DNA from: Actinomycetota bacterium
Lineage (GTDB): Bacteria; Actinomycetota; Acidimicrobiia; Acidimicrobiales; Microtrichaceae
NCBI GenBank assembly: GCA_016703525.1
Contig: JADJBW010000003.1
Coordinates: 124,001-188,000 of the forward strand
Length of the DNA: 64,000 nt
Direction: 5' to 3'
This document shows positions 8,001 through 15,863 of this stretch, piece after piece. A program made the translations under genes and the position numbers. How positions within the stretch are numbered: the stretch's first letter is position 1; every line of letters starts with the position of its first letter. The notes beneath the pieces were generated by a model that had not been told where the DNA came from, did no database searches, and was given only the letters and a program-made list of their open reading frames with translations.

Positions 8001-8020
8001 CCCAATACCGTTCAGTTAGG
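8001..8020 (+). repeat. IS left inverted repeat
   Basis: Twenty bases identical to the reverse complement of 9430-9449. The outer flank plus the first bases form the palindrome GGGCTAGCCC. Confidence 0.9.
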
Positions 8021-8038
8021 GTGGGAGTGGTGTAGTTT

Positions 8039-9434
8039 GTGTTTGTGCCTCGTGCTGGATGGACCAAGCCTGTGTCGGAGCGGCGGTTGTCGGATCTGGT
8101 GTCGGTGGGGGTGTTGACTCGGACGTTCCCACCGGAGGTTGTTGATGCGGTGGTTGCGGAGGCTGGGCGTACTGAGCAGCGGAACAGGTCGTTGCCCGCT
8201 CGGGTGATGGCCTACTTCGCGATTGGGATGGCGTTGCATTCAGAGGGCTCCTACGAAGATGTGCTCGGTCTGCTGACTGACGGTTTGGCGTGGACCGAGC
8301 CGGGTGTCGAGCCAGTCAAACTGCCTTCGAAGTCGGCGATCTTCCAGGCCCGGGCGCGGTTGGGGTCCGAGCCGCTGCGTGCCCTGTTCGAGCGGGTCGC
8401 GACGCCGTTGGCAGAGCCGGGAGCGTCTGGTTGTTGGCTGGCGGGGCGGCGCATGGTCGCGATCGATGGGACCACGCTCGACGTCGCTGACACCGACGCC
8501 AACGCTGTCCGGTTCGGTCGACCGGGCGTGAACAAGGGTGAGCAGGCTGCGTTCCCGCAGGCCCGGCTGGTCGCGGTCGCTGAGTGCGGAACCCGCGCCG
8601 TGTTCGATGCTGCGGTCGGCTCCTATGGGACCGGGGAGAACACGCTTGCCGGTGAAGTTATCGGGAGGCTCGAGCCCGGCATGGTGTTGCTGGCAGACCG
8701 CGGGGTCTGTGGGTACCCGTTGTGGTCAAAGGCTGCAGCGACCGGCGCGGACCTGTTGTGGCGAGCCATGAGCAACATGAAACCCCGCCCCATCGAGACG
8801 CTTGCCGACGGGTCCTGGTTGGCTGAACTCCGCCCGAGCGGGAACGCTGGACGAAACGCAGATCCGCTCACGATCCGCGTCGTCGACTACGAGATCGACG
8901 ACGGTCGGACCAACGACAACGCCTACCGATTGTTCACCACGATCCTCGACCCCGACGAAGCCTCTGCTGAGGATCTCGCCCTCGCGTACTCGCAGCGCTG
9001 GGAGATCGAGTCTGTCTTTGACGAACTCAAAGTCCATCAGCGCGGCCCGCGTACGGTGCTTCGATCCAAGTCGCCCGAGCTGGTACTCCAGGAGATCTGG
9101 GGTCACCTCTGCTGCCACTTCGCGATCCGTACCCTCATGTGGGAAGCCGCTGGCCACGCCCAAGTCGACCCCGCCAGAGTCAGCTTCGTCGCTGCCCTCC
9201 GCATCGCGCGCCGCTCCGTCGCCGGAGCGCGCGCTTTTTCCCCCTGAGGTCACCGATCACGGCTGGCACCACGCGATCGCCCTGCTGTGCCAACGACTGA
9301 ACCCGGCCCGCCGCCACCGCAGCAACCCACGGCTCATCAAACGCAAATACGTCAAGTGGCACGTCAAACGCGCCCAACACCGCGACTGGCCCCAACCCAC
9401 CGGCCCGCCCGTCGCCACAATCCTACGAACCTAA
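8039..9434 (+). CDS. IS4-family DDE transposase (one frameshift near 9231-9241)
   Basis: Cuts and rejoins the IS ends. Visible DDE residues: Asp in VAIDGTTLDVADT (about residue 142), Asp in LLADRGVCGYP (about 220), and Glu in YSQRWEIESVFDELK, which is the Y-2-R-3-E-6-K signature of the IS4 family. The main frame stops at 9247 after AGARAFSP, but protein similarity continues one base away (EVTDHGWHHAIALLCQRLN, then RKYVKWHVKRAQHRDWPQP) to a stop at 9432-9434 just inside the right repeat. The switch falls in TTTTTCCCCC, so a lost or gained homopolymer base explains it; programmed frameshifting is less likely. Start taken as GTG 8039; GTG 8045 in the same frame is equally possible. Confidence 0.88.
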
Positions 9435-9449
9435 CTGAACGGTATTGGG
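9430..9449 (-). repeat. IS right inverted repeat
   Basis: Exact reverse complement of 8001-8020; it follows the transposase stop directly. Confidence 0.9.
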
Positions 9450-9461
9450 TCTAGCCCTGGG

Positions 9462-9692
9462 CTAGTTGTTCTGTATGAGCGCTTCGCGCGATGGGTCGTT
9501 GATCCAGGCGACGGTAGGGAGCTTGGGCGGGGCGGGCCGTCGGCCGCGGAACCGGTCGGGGTTGGCGGCGTAGGCGGCGTCGAGGGTCGCGGCTCGTTGG
9601 GCGCTGATTTCGGTGGAGGTGCCGTAGTGCACCGACGCGGGGGTGTGGAGTGCGATGCCGGAGTGGCGGTGTTCGTGGTTGTAGTAGCTCGA
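9462..9692 (-). pseudogene. C-terminal remnant of an IS3-family (rve) transposase
   Basis: Read on the minus strand from about 9692 the peptide is SSYYNHEHRHSGIALHTPAS, then VHYGTSTEISAQRAATLDAAY, then PPKLPTVAWINDPSREALIQNN and a stop at 9462-9464. The YNHEHRHSGI.LHTPA block is the well-known end of the integrase core in IS3-type transposases of actinobacteria. Everything upstream of about 9692 is gone, so the element is dead. It adjoins the IS4-type element and marks this as a transposon-rich breakpoint. Confidence 0.8.
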
Positions 9693-9920
9693 GATCTATC
9701 AAGACGTCGGTGGGCGCACTGAGACGATAGCCCGCGACTCCGCTAGAGCCCCACTATTGGGGCTGCCGTAGGGACTGGCGGTCTCGGGTGACAAGAAGAC
9801 ATACCCGCTCTTCGAGGACCTTGACGTTTGGCCGCTGACAGCCGCCTGAGATGGAGTGTTCTGCGTCGTGCGCCACTTGCGCGCAATAGTTTCAATGCGC
9901 CACCAGATGGAGGTGACCAC
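9693..9920. other. Intergenic stretch with a possible decayed reading frame
   Basis: On the plus strand 9691-9849 reads EIYQDVGGRTETIARDSARAPLLGLP, one in-frame TAG at 9769, then GLAVSGDKKTYPLFEDLDVWPLTAA and a TGA. This looks like the tail of a gene interrupted by one stop, but no family is recognised. From 9850 to the next start there is nothing beyond the ribosome site. Confidence 0.3.
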
Positions 9921-10175
9921 ATGACAGTCGCATTGATCGGTATTCTGTTTGCTCCATTCGCGGCGGCCGTCGCTGTTCTGGCTTTCGTCCAACCGGCTAG
10001 GAGGTTCCTCGTGCCTTCGGGTGTCGCTGGCATGCTGCTGCCAGTTGTTGGTACCTGGTTGGCTCTCCGATCAGATGAGCGCCCGGCCGAGGGGGTGGTC
10101 GCCGCTCTGCTTCTGGTTGCTCTCCTGGTTGCTCTCTTGAGGTTCCGCGCCGCATCACGTCGCGAGCGCAACTGA
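9921..10175 (+). CDS. Small membrane protein of unknown function
   Basis: 84 residues, preceded by a near-perfect Shine-Dalgarno site GGAGGTGA (9909-9916), which fixes the ATG at 9921. Three hydrophobic segments are visible: VALIGILFAPFAAAVAVLAF (about residues 3-22), GVAGMLLPVVGTWLAL (about 33-48) and GVVAALLLVALLVALL (about 58-73), ending in a basic cytosolic tail (RFRAASRRERN). No family assigned. It stands alone between transposon debris and the relic described next. Confidence 0.55.
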   Translation: MTVALIGILFAPFAAAVAVLAFVQPARRFLVPSGVAGMLLPVVGTWLALRSDERPAEGVVAALLLVALLVALLRFRAASRRERN

Positions 10176-10577
10176 ACAAGGGCCGTGAGCCGGCGACGGG
10201 TACGACGACGATGGCGTAGACCCGGCTGCGTCAACGACTCCGCGGTTGATGACACCGATTGTTGATGACGTCGATAGTGTCGACGAATTCGAAGGGCTCA
10301 CGCGTCGACGGTCACGCATTCGAAGTCGATGCTCGCGCTGTGAGGGTCAGTTCGACCGACGACTGGGCCGGCTCGCCCGATGGCAAGTCCTTCGCGGTCA
10401 TCGCCCATCAGGCAGACGAGCCCGGAGTGCGAGGTCATCGTGGTCGTAGAGCGACAGATGATGGAAGACGAGATGACCTTCGCCGCCATCCGCGTCGAGA
10501 TGGCCGCCAACGCGGGCCAAGCGGGCGGGCATCACCCGGCCGGACGTGCCGATAGCCTCGAACGCTGTGATGGCTGC
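10176..10577. other. Gene-free stretch with an RHS-like relic (10,262-10,330) and possible frameshifted short gene
   Basis: Bases 10262-10330 resemble bases 2090-2160 of the RHS gene: both contain GATGACGTCGAT, ACGAATTCGAAGGG and CGGTCACG in the same order, giving MTSIVSTNSKG against MTSMVTTNSKG in the RHS protein. The relic has no continuing frame. Between about 10,340 and 10,540 two frames carry protein-like text (STDDWAGSPDGKSFAVIAHQ and then ECEVIVVVERQMMEDEMTFA) that might be one small frameshifted gene; I cannot identify it. Confidence 0.45.
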
Positions 10578-11153
10578 ATGAACGTCTACACGCGCACCGG
10601 TGATGACGGCACGACCGGCCTGTTCTATGGCGGGCGCGTCTCGAAGGACTCGGCGCGGCCCGCTGCCTACGGCGATGTCGACGAGGCGCAGTCGGCGCTC
10701 GGGCTTGCCCGAGCCCACGGGGCACCGGACGGTGCCGGCGCGGAGCTCGACGCGATCCTCCTCGGCGTGCAGCGTGACCTGTGGGTGCTGATGGCCGAAC
10801 TCGCGACCGGCGATGACAACCAGCACAAGCTCGTCGACGGCGCCACCCGTGTGACCGCCGACATGGTTGCGGCGATCGAGGCCACGATCGACGACATCAC
10901 GCGCAGGTTCGACCCGCCAACCGAGTTCGTCGTGCCGGGCGCATCGATCACGTCCGCCGCGCTCGACCTGGCGCGCACCGTTGTGCGGCGCGCCGAGCGG
11001 TCGGCGCTGGTGGTGGGCGGCGGCGGCAACGTCGTGCCCTACCTCAACCGCTTGTCCGATCTGGTGTGGACCCTCGCCCGCTGGCAGGAAGGTCCACATC
11101 TGCTTGCCCGCGACGTGGCAACACCGACCGATTTCCCCGAGGAGACACCGTGA
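10578..11153 (+). CDS. pduO: Cob(I)alamin adenosyltransferase, PduO/MMAB type
   Basis: Transfers the 5'-deoxyadenosyl group of ATP to cob(I)alamin to make adenosylcobalamin, in the cytosol. The 191-residue length is normal for the family. Visible motifs: N-terminal YTRTGDDGTTGLFYGGRVSK (ATP-binding), the central VPGASITSAALDLARTVVRRAER helix pair (residues about 116-138), and the C-terminal PYLNRLSDLVWTLAR (about 154-168). The ATG at 10578 is immediately before the conserved MNVYTRTGDDG. Its stop overlaps the GTG of pepA (GTGA at 11150), so the two are probably co-transcribed. Confidence 0.92.
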   Translation: MNVYTRTGDDGTTGLFYGGRVSKDSARPAAYGDVDEAQSALGLARAHGAPDGAGAELDAILLGVQRDLWVLMAELATGDDNQHKLVDGATRVTADMVAAIEATIDDITRRFDPPTEFVVPGASITSAALDLARTVVRRAERSALVVGGGGNVVPYLNRLSDLVWTLARWQEGPHLLARDVATPTDFPEETP

Positions 11154-12565
11154 TCACCATCAAGTCCACCCGTTCCCTGGCTGCACGCACAGCCGTCGTT
11201 GCCCGACTCGTGCCGTCGGACGCACTCGAGCGTTCCGGCGTGGACGCCAAGCTGCTGGCACGGCTCGGCTTCACCGGCGAGGACGGCTCGTCGGTGACCG
11301 TCACCGGCGATGCTCCGGCGATCACGCTGCTTGTCGGGGTCGGCGCGTCCGACCGGATCACCGCCGAATCGGTGCGGCGTGGCGCAGCGCTGGCGGTGCG
11401 CGCGTTGGCCCGCCATCCGAAGGTGGTGCTCGACCTCGGACCGGTTGAGGACGGCGCGATCGAACCGTCGGTTGCGGCGGGCGCCGCAGCGGAGGGAGCT
11501 GCGCTCGGCGGCTACCGCTTCGACACGTACCGGGCGCCGTCGAAAGACCCGCAGATCGATACCGTCACGCTCGTGACCCGCGGCGCCCGCGCGGCGTTGG
11601 ACCGTGCCGCGGTCGTCGCCGGCGCTGTGACGTTCGCGCGTGACCTCGTGAACGAGCCCGGCGGCACGTTGACCCCCAGCGAGTTCGCGGCGCGTGTAGC
11701 GGCGCGTGCGAAGGCATCGGGTGCAACAGCGAAGGTGATGAACGTGGCGCAGATCCGTGCGGCGAAGCTCGGGGGAGTGCTCGCGGTGAACCAGGGCTCG
11801 GGGGAAGAGCCGCGTTTTGTGACCCTGACGCACGCGCCGAAGGGAGCGACCCGGTCGATCGCGCTCGTCGGCAAGGGCATCACGTTCGACTCGGGTGGCC
11901 TGTCGATCAAGCCGGCCGACGCGATGATGACCATGAAGTGCGACATGGCCGGCGCGGCGGCAGTCGCTGCGACCGTCTGCGCGCTGGCCGAGTTGGGCGC
12001 ACCGGTGAAGGTGACCGGCTACCTGCCGATGACCGACAACATGACCGGCGGTGACGCCCAGCGCCCCGGCGACGTGTACACGGCTCGCAACGGGACGACG
12101 GTCGAGGTGCTCAACACCGACGCCGAAGGGCGCCTCGTGCTCGCCGATGCCATCTCCCTCGCGTGCGAGGCGAAGCCCGACGTGGTGGTAGATCTCGCAA
12201 CGCTCACGGGCGCCTGCATGGTCGCGCTCGGCGACAAGATCGCCGGCCTGCTCGGCAACGACGACGCGCTTGCCGACGAATTGCTCGGCGCGGCGGATCG
12301 CACCGGCGAGCGCCTGTGGCGGCTCCCCCTGCCAGCCGACTACCGCAAGCTGCTCGACTCGCCGATCGCTGACGTGAAGAACATCGGGTCGCGCTACGGC
12401 GGCACGCTGACCGCCGGCCTGTTTCTGCAGGAGTTCGTGACCGAGGGCACGGCATGGGCACATCTCGACATCGCCGGGCCGGCGTGGAGCGAAGAGGTCG
12501 ATGCCGAGATCCCCAAGGGCGGAACCGGTTTCGGCGTGCGGACCCTCATCGACTGGCTGAGCTGA
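11150..12565 (+). CDS. pepA: Leucyl aminopeptidase (M17 family)
   Basis: Cytosolic two-metal aminopeptidase that removes N-terminal residues from peptides. 471 residues, usual for the family: N-terminal macro-like domain (about 1-160), then the catalytic domain with VGKGITFDSGGLSIK, MKCDMAGAAAV and the signature NTDAEGRLVLADA (about residue 322), which carry metal and bicarbonate ligands. The GTG start at 11150 overlaps the pduO stop; the first residues MITIKSTRSLAART fit the N terminus. The gene ends at a convergent intergenic hairpin. Confidence 0.95.
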   Translation: MITIKSTRSLAARTAVVARLVPSDALERSGVDAKLLARLGFTGEDGSSVTVTGDAPAITLLVGVGASDRITAESVRRGAALAVRALARHPKVVLDLGPVEDGAIEPSVAAGAAAEGAALGGYRFDTYRAPSKDPQIDTVTLVTRGARAALDRAAVVAGAVTFARDLVNEPGGTLTPSEFAARVAARAKASGATAKVMNVAQIRAAKLGGVLAVNQGSGEEPRFVTLTHAPKGATRSIALVGKGITFDSGGLSIKPADAMMTMKCDMAGAAAVAATVCALAELGAPVKVTGYLPMTDNMTGGDAQRPGDVYTARNGTTVEVLNTDAEGRLVLADAISLACEAKPDVVVDLATLTGACMVALGDKIAGLLGNDDALADELLGAADRTGERLWRLPLPADYRKLLDSPIADVKNIGSRYGGTLTAGLFLQEFVTEGTAWAHLDIAGPAWSEEVDAEIPKGGTGFGVRTLIDWLS

Positions 12566-12585
12566 ACGGGCTCGGGCCGCCTGGG

Positions 12586-12623
12586 CGTGCCGCCCGGACG
12601 GCCACGTGCCGCCCGGACGGCCA
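12586..12623 (+). repeat. Two tandem 19-bp repeats
   Basis: CGTGCCGCCCGGACGGCCA occurs twice head to tail (12586-12604 and 12605-12623) between pepA and the convergent gene. The second copy forms the left arm of the terminator-like hairpin. Confidence 0.75.
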
Positions 12624-12636
12624 CGTTCCGGCCGTC
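12616..12636. terminator. Hairpin between convergent genes
   Basis: GACGGCC (12616-12622), 7-nt loop, GGCCGTC (12630-12636). It overlaps the stop codon of the minus-strand gene and follows the pepA stop by about 50 bases. No T-tract, as is common in high-GC actinobacteria; a bidirectional terminator is plausible. Confidence 0.5.
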
Positions 12637-13360
12637 ACCGGAGACTGAGCCAGGCGCTGGTGTCGTCGGGTTCCTCCAACGCGTCGAGGGCCGCGACGAT
12701 GCCGTCGTGGATCAGGCCGTGGGCGACGCCCCATGACCGGAGAAGGCGTTCGACCCCGCCGACCGTTTCGCCTCGCCGGAGCAGTCCTTCCGCGATGGCA
12801 GTGATCCGCGCTCGATGGGCCGGCTGGAGACGTGGGTCAACCCACTGATCGTGTGTGCGCCGCAGCGGCTCGGGCAGCCGGTTCAATTGCCGGCGCGTGA
12901 GCGACGGGAACGTCCGCCGCACGGCGAGGCGGTGCAAGCTGATGGGGTATGCGAGGCCGAACTGGCAGGCCCGGTCGATCGAGCGGCGCGTCGTCGAGTT
13001 CCGCGCCAGGCTCTCGCCCAGGCCCAGCGCCCGGCCGGTCTCCGCGAGGTTCACGCGGAACCCGGTGGGGCATTCGTCGAGGCCGCGGGCGAAGCGCCGC
13101 AGCAGCCATGTGGTCGACGGGCCGAGCAGGCCGAGCCAGAAGCGCTCGACGTAGTCGCTGCGCGGATCGTGCCCGGCGGCATCATCGATCGGGTCGGTCC
13201 AGGCGACCACTTCGAGGATGGTGGGCTGCACGGATGCACCGTGTTCGACGCCGTCGGGGAGCGGTGCGGTGGCGCCGGTCGACTCGGCGTCGGCCGTGGC
13301 GGCATGGGTCGTGTCGGCATGGGTCGTGTCGGTGGTGTGGGGGGATTCGAGTGTGGACAT
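12635..13360 (-). CDS. Conserved hypothetical actinobacterial protein
   Basis: 241 residues. ATG at 13358-13360 with GAGGA just upstream on the minus strand. A Thr/His/Ala-rich, probably disordered head (about residues 1-45, with three TH-A type units) is followed by an Arg/Leu-rich helical body: ILEVVAWTDPIDDAAGHDPR, YVERFWLGLLGPSTTWLLRR, NSTTRRSIDRACQFGLAY, FPSLTRRQLNRLPEPLRRTH. The many conserved-looking Trp/Arg positions suggest a DNA- or nucleotide-related role, but no domain is recognised. It is transcribed toward pepA and away from the sirtuin gene. Confidence 0.75.
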   Translation of the reverse strand: MSTLESPHTTDTTHADTTHAATADAESTGATAPLPDGVEHGASVQPTILEVVAWTDPIDDAAGHDPRSDYVERFWLGLLGPSTTWLLRRFARGLDECPTGFRVNLAETGRALGLGESLARNSTTRRSIDRACQFGLAYPISLHRLAVRRTFPSLTRRQLNRLPEPLRRTHDQWVDPRLQPAHRARITAIAEGLLRRGETVGGVERLLRSWGVAHGLIHDGIVAALDALEEPDDTSAWLSLR

Positions 13361-13449
13361 GATCGTCCTCGGGTCGGCTGACTCGATGGCGGGGGAAGCT
13401 GCTCCGACCGTACGGGCACGAGCCGGGGAAGCGCCCAGCGCTGCGTGGG

Positions 13450-13455
13450 TAGGGT
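13450..13455 (+). promoter_or_regulatory. Putative -10 element of a leaderless transcript (sirtuin gene)
   Basis: TAGGGT ends 7 nt before the ATG at 13463 and no Shine-Dalgarno site is present. Spacing matches a transcript starting at or near the start codon. Confidence 0.5.
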
Positions 13456-13462
13456 GTCCCCC

Positions 13463-14245
13463 ATGGATGAGCGTGCCGCCGGGCGCGTCGACGAGGCCGC
13501 GGTGCTGGTGGATGCCGGACGGCGAGTGGTCGTTCTGAGCGGCGCCGGCATGTCGACCGCCTCGGGCATCCCCGACTTCCGGGGCCCGAAGGGGGTGTGG
13601 ACCCGCAACCCCGACGCCGAGAAGCTCTCGTCGATCGATCACTACGTCGCCGATCCGGAGGTTCGCCGTCGAGCGTGGCTCATGCGACTCGACAGTCCCG
13701 CGTGGCGTGCGGTGCCGGGGCGCGGGCATCGGGCAATCGTGCATCTGGAGCGTCGTGGGCAACTCGACACGCTCGTCACCCAGAACATCGACGGGCTCCA
13801 CCAGGAGGCCGGTACCTCCCCGGAGTTGGTGGCGGAGGTCCACGGCACGATCCGCGAGGTCGTGTGCCTGTCGTGCGGCTGGCGTGACGTGGCGGGGCCG
13901 ACGCTCGATCGGGTGCGCGCCGGCGAGGCCGATCCGCACTGCCTCGAGTGCGATGGCCTCTTGAAGTCGGCGACGATCAGCTTCGGTCAGAACCTGATTC
14001 CCGACGACCTGCAGCGCGCCTTCACCGCCGCCGAGCGGTGCGACGTGCTGCTCGCGGTGGGCTCGACGCTGTCGGTGTATCCGATCGCACAGATGGTGCC
14101 CATCGCACGCAACGCGGGCGCCGACATCGTGATCGTGAACGGTGAGCGAACCGAACTCGACTCGCTGGCGTCGGTGGTCGTGAACGCCGACCTCAACGAG
14201 GCGTTGCCCCTGATCTGCGGCGGGGTCGCGCCGCTGCCCGGCTGA
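13463..14245 (+). CDS. NAD-dependent protein deacylase, Sir2 family
   Basis: Removes acyl groups from lysine side chains using NAD. 260 residues. Visible: VVVLSGAGMSTASGIPDFRG (NAD-binding loop, about residues 22-41), TQNIDGLH (about 111-118), the catalytic His in VHGT, a CLSC...HCLEC zinc site (about 139-163), ISFGQN and VGSTLSVYP. All key residues are present, so it should be active. Preceded by a leaderless-type promoter. It converges on the glycosyltransferase gene with only 13 bases between the stops. Confidence 0.92.
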   Translation: MDERAAGRVDEAAVLVDAGRRVVVLSGAGMSTASGIPDFRGPKGVWTRNPDAEKLSSIDHYVADPEVRRRAWLMRLDSPAWRAVPGRGHRAIVHLERRGQLDTLVTQNIDGLHQEAGTSPELVAEVHGTIREVVCLSCGWRDVAGPTLDRVRAGEADPHCLECDGLLKSATISFGQNLIPDDLQRAFTAAERCDVLLAVGSTLSVYPIAQMVPIARNAGADIVIVNGERTELDSLASVVVNADLNEALPLICGGVAPLPG

Positions 14246-14258
14246 CCGGAGAGATCGC

Positions 14259-15191
14259 TCAGTCGGGCGTCGCCGCGATGTCGAGTTGGAACGCGCTCAA
14301 CAGCAGTTGGATGCCGACGAGTGCCGGGCCCACACACAGCAACACGGTGCCCGTTGACGCCTCCGGCGGCCCGATCGTCTGCGCGAGGACCCAGATGCCG
14401 AAGCCGAAACTCCACAGCATCAACAGCGTTCCCACGGCCAGGAACAAGGCGATCGGCGAGAAGGTGCCAATCACGTACTTCAGCATGATGCGACGCAGGA
14501 ACCCGGTGCTCATCAGCCGGAGGAGCGCCGGCACGAGCGTGCCGAGCTTGATGGTCGACACCTCGTCGCCGTAGACCGCGGGGATCGGCACGTCGCGGGC
14601 CCGCACGTTCAAGATGTTCAGGTGCATCAAGAAGTCGTTCTCGAACTCATAGCGCTTCGCGATGCGGTCGAAGTCGAGCCGCTCGAGCGCCTTGCGGCTC
14701 GTTGCGGTGTAGCCGTTCTGGGGGTCGAACAGGTTCCAGTACCCCGATGCCATCTTGTTGAGGAATGACAGCACGATGTTGCCGAAGACCCGGTAGGCCG
14801 GCATGCCTCGGAACGAGGTGGAGCTGTAGAAGCGGTTGGCCTTGGTGAATCCGTATCCGTCGTGGACGATCGGGTCGAGCAGCGCAGGGAGGTACGCCGG
14901 ATCCATCTGACCATCGCCGGCGAACACCACATCGATGTCGGCGCCTTGGCGCATCGCCTCGGCGTGCGCGGTCATGATCGCCCCGCCGACGCCCTGGTTC
15001 TCCTCGTGGCGGATGACGGTCAGCCGCGGATCGTTCGTCTCGACCGCTCGGTCGTAGGTGGCGTCCGGGCTGCAGTCGTCGACCACGATGATGATGTCGA
15101 CGATGTCGGGCATGGTCGTCACGACCCGGGCGATGTGCGCCTCCTCCTTGAAGGCGGGCACGACGGCGGCGATCTTGTGTCCCTCGTACAC
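14259..15191 (-). CDS. GT2 glycosyltransferase with C-terminal membrane anchor (polyprenol-phosphate sugar transferase type)
   Basis: 310 residues. A GT2 (GT-A fold) domain fills residues 1-225: AAVVPAFKEEAHIARVV, VDDCSPD, the DxD-like AGDGQMDP, and DPQNGYTATSRKALE. Two hydrophobic segments close the protein (IGTFSPIALFLAVGTLLMLW and VLLCVGPALVGIQLLLSAF). This architecture is that of DPM1/GtrB-like enzymes that load a sugar onto a lipid carrier at the cytoplasmic face. GTG start at 15189-15191 with GGAGGG upstream; only one base separates it from the acetyltransferase stop, so the two form an operon. Likely acts on the acetamido sugar made by the neighbouring genes (inference). Confidence 0.85.
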   Translation of the reverse strand: MYEGHKIAAVVPAFKEEAHIARVVTTMPDIVDIIIVVDDCSPDATYDRAVETNDPRLTVIRHEENQGVGGAIMTAHAEAMRQGADIDVVFAGDGQMDPAYLPALLDPIVHDGYGFTKANRFYSSTSFRGMPAYRVFGNIVLSFLNKMASGYWNLFDPQNGYTATSRKALERLDFDRIAKRYEFENDFLMHLNILNVRARDVPIPAVYGDEVSTIKLGTLVPALLRLMSTGFLRRIMLKYVIGTFSPIALFLAVGTLLMLWSFGFGIWVLAQTIGPPEASTGTVLLCVGPALVGIQLLLSAFQLDIAATPD

Positions 15192-15192
15192 G

Positions 15193-15744
15193 TCAGCCCT
15201 CCCGGCACTCGGCGCAGTCGAAGCTGGCCGGGGTATCTGCGGATCGCGACACCACGTGGCCGCACTCGCCGACCCATCCGGCGGGTCGAGCGGGGTTGCC
15301 GACGACGAGTTGATGGTCGGCAACGTCGTGGGTGACCACGCTCCCGGCGCCGATCATCGCGAAGCGCCCGATGGTCGATCCGCACTTGATGGTGGCGTTC
15401 GCCCCGATCGACGCGCCGTGCCGCACAAGCGTCTCGGTGATCGACCACGACGGGTTCGCGGCGCGGGGGAACAGATCGTTGGTGAACACCGCGGACGGAC
15501 CGACGAACACGTCGTCCTCGATGATGATGCCGGAATACACCGAGACGTTGTTCTGGATCTTCACGCCGGATCCGACGATCCCACCGCTGTCGACGAACAC
15601 GTTCTTGCCGAGCACGCACCGCTCGCCGATTGTGGCGCCCGAGCGAATGTGGCCGTGGTGCCAGACCTTCGTGTCGGCGCCGATCGACGCGCCGTCCTCC
15701 ACGATGGCCGTCTCATGCGCGAAGGCGGTGGGATGCACTGACAT
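15193..15744 (-). CDS. Sugar N-acetyltransferase, left-handed beta-helix (WbpD/WlbB-like)
   Basis: 183 residues built of hexapeptide repeats (IVEDGASIGADTKVWHHGHI, GATIGERCVLGKNVFVDSG, GVKIQNNVSVYSGIIIEDDV), the LbH fold of acetyl-CoA dependent transferases. The order and the phrases FVGPSAVFTNDLFPR and GASIGANATIKCG match enzymes that N-acetylate UDP-3-amino-sugars (WbpD/WlbB). A Cys-containing tail (CGHVV... CAEC) forms a possible zinc knuckle, extra to the usual family. ATG at 15742-15744 chosen because conserved sequence begins there. It diverges from the aminotransferase, with which it would share the pathway. Confidence 0.88.
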   Translation of the reverse strand: MSVHPTAFAHETAIVEDGASIGADTKVWHHGHIRSGATIGERCVLGKNVFVDSGGIVGSGVKIQNNVSVYSGIIIEDDVFVGPSAVFTNDLFPRAANPSWSITETLVRHGASIGANATIKCGSTIGRFAMIGAGSVVTHDVADHQLVVGNPARPAGWVGECGHVVSRSADTPASFDCAECREG

Positions 15745-15751
15745 GTCGGCG

Positions 15752-15757
15752 ATGTTA
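15752..15757 (-). promoter_or_regulatory. Putative -10 element, leaderless (acetyltransferase)
   Basis: TAACAT on the minus strand ends 7 nt before the ATG at 15744; no Shine-Dalgarno site. On the plus strand of the same gap TAGGCT (15806-15811) may serve the aminotransferase, which does have a GGAG site. Confidence 0.45.
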
Positions 15758-15863
15758 GGTCGAGGGCAGCGCCTGGCTCTTGCGCATCCGCGGGGATCCG
15801 CCGCGTAGGCTGGCTGGCCGCAGATGCGCGCCCCGTGACGAGCGCGCCACAACTGGAGCTCAC

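Larger units (their letters stand above)
8001..9449. mobile_element. IS4-family insertion sequence, complete with perfect 20-bp terminal inverted repeats
   Basis: Left end 8001-8020 reads CCCAATACCGTTCAGTTAGG and the right end 9430-9449 is its exact reverse complement. The 1449-bp element holds one transposase gene reading left to right. Flanks carry CTAG next to both ends (left GCTAG, right TCTAG), but a clean target-site duplication cannot be assigned because the right copy is one base away. Perfect repeats suggest recent insertion. It lies between immunity gene 3 and an IS3 transposase relic. Confidence 0.9.

Noticed and set aside
9231..9241. Programmed frameshift in the transposase
   Set aside because: The TTTTTCCCCC run could slip, but IS4 elements normally use one frame and similar homopolymer breaks occur in unrelated genes here, so a sequence error is simpler.
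7990..9470. Clear target-site duplication of the IS4-type element
   Set aside because: CTAG occurs beside both ends but with different offsets (adjacent on the left, one base away on the right), and GGGCTAG/CTAGCCC palindromes confuse the comparison.
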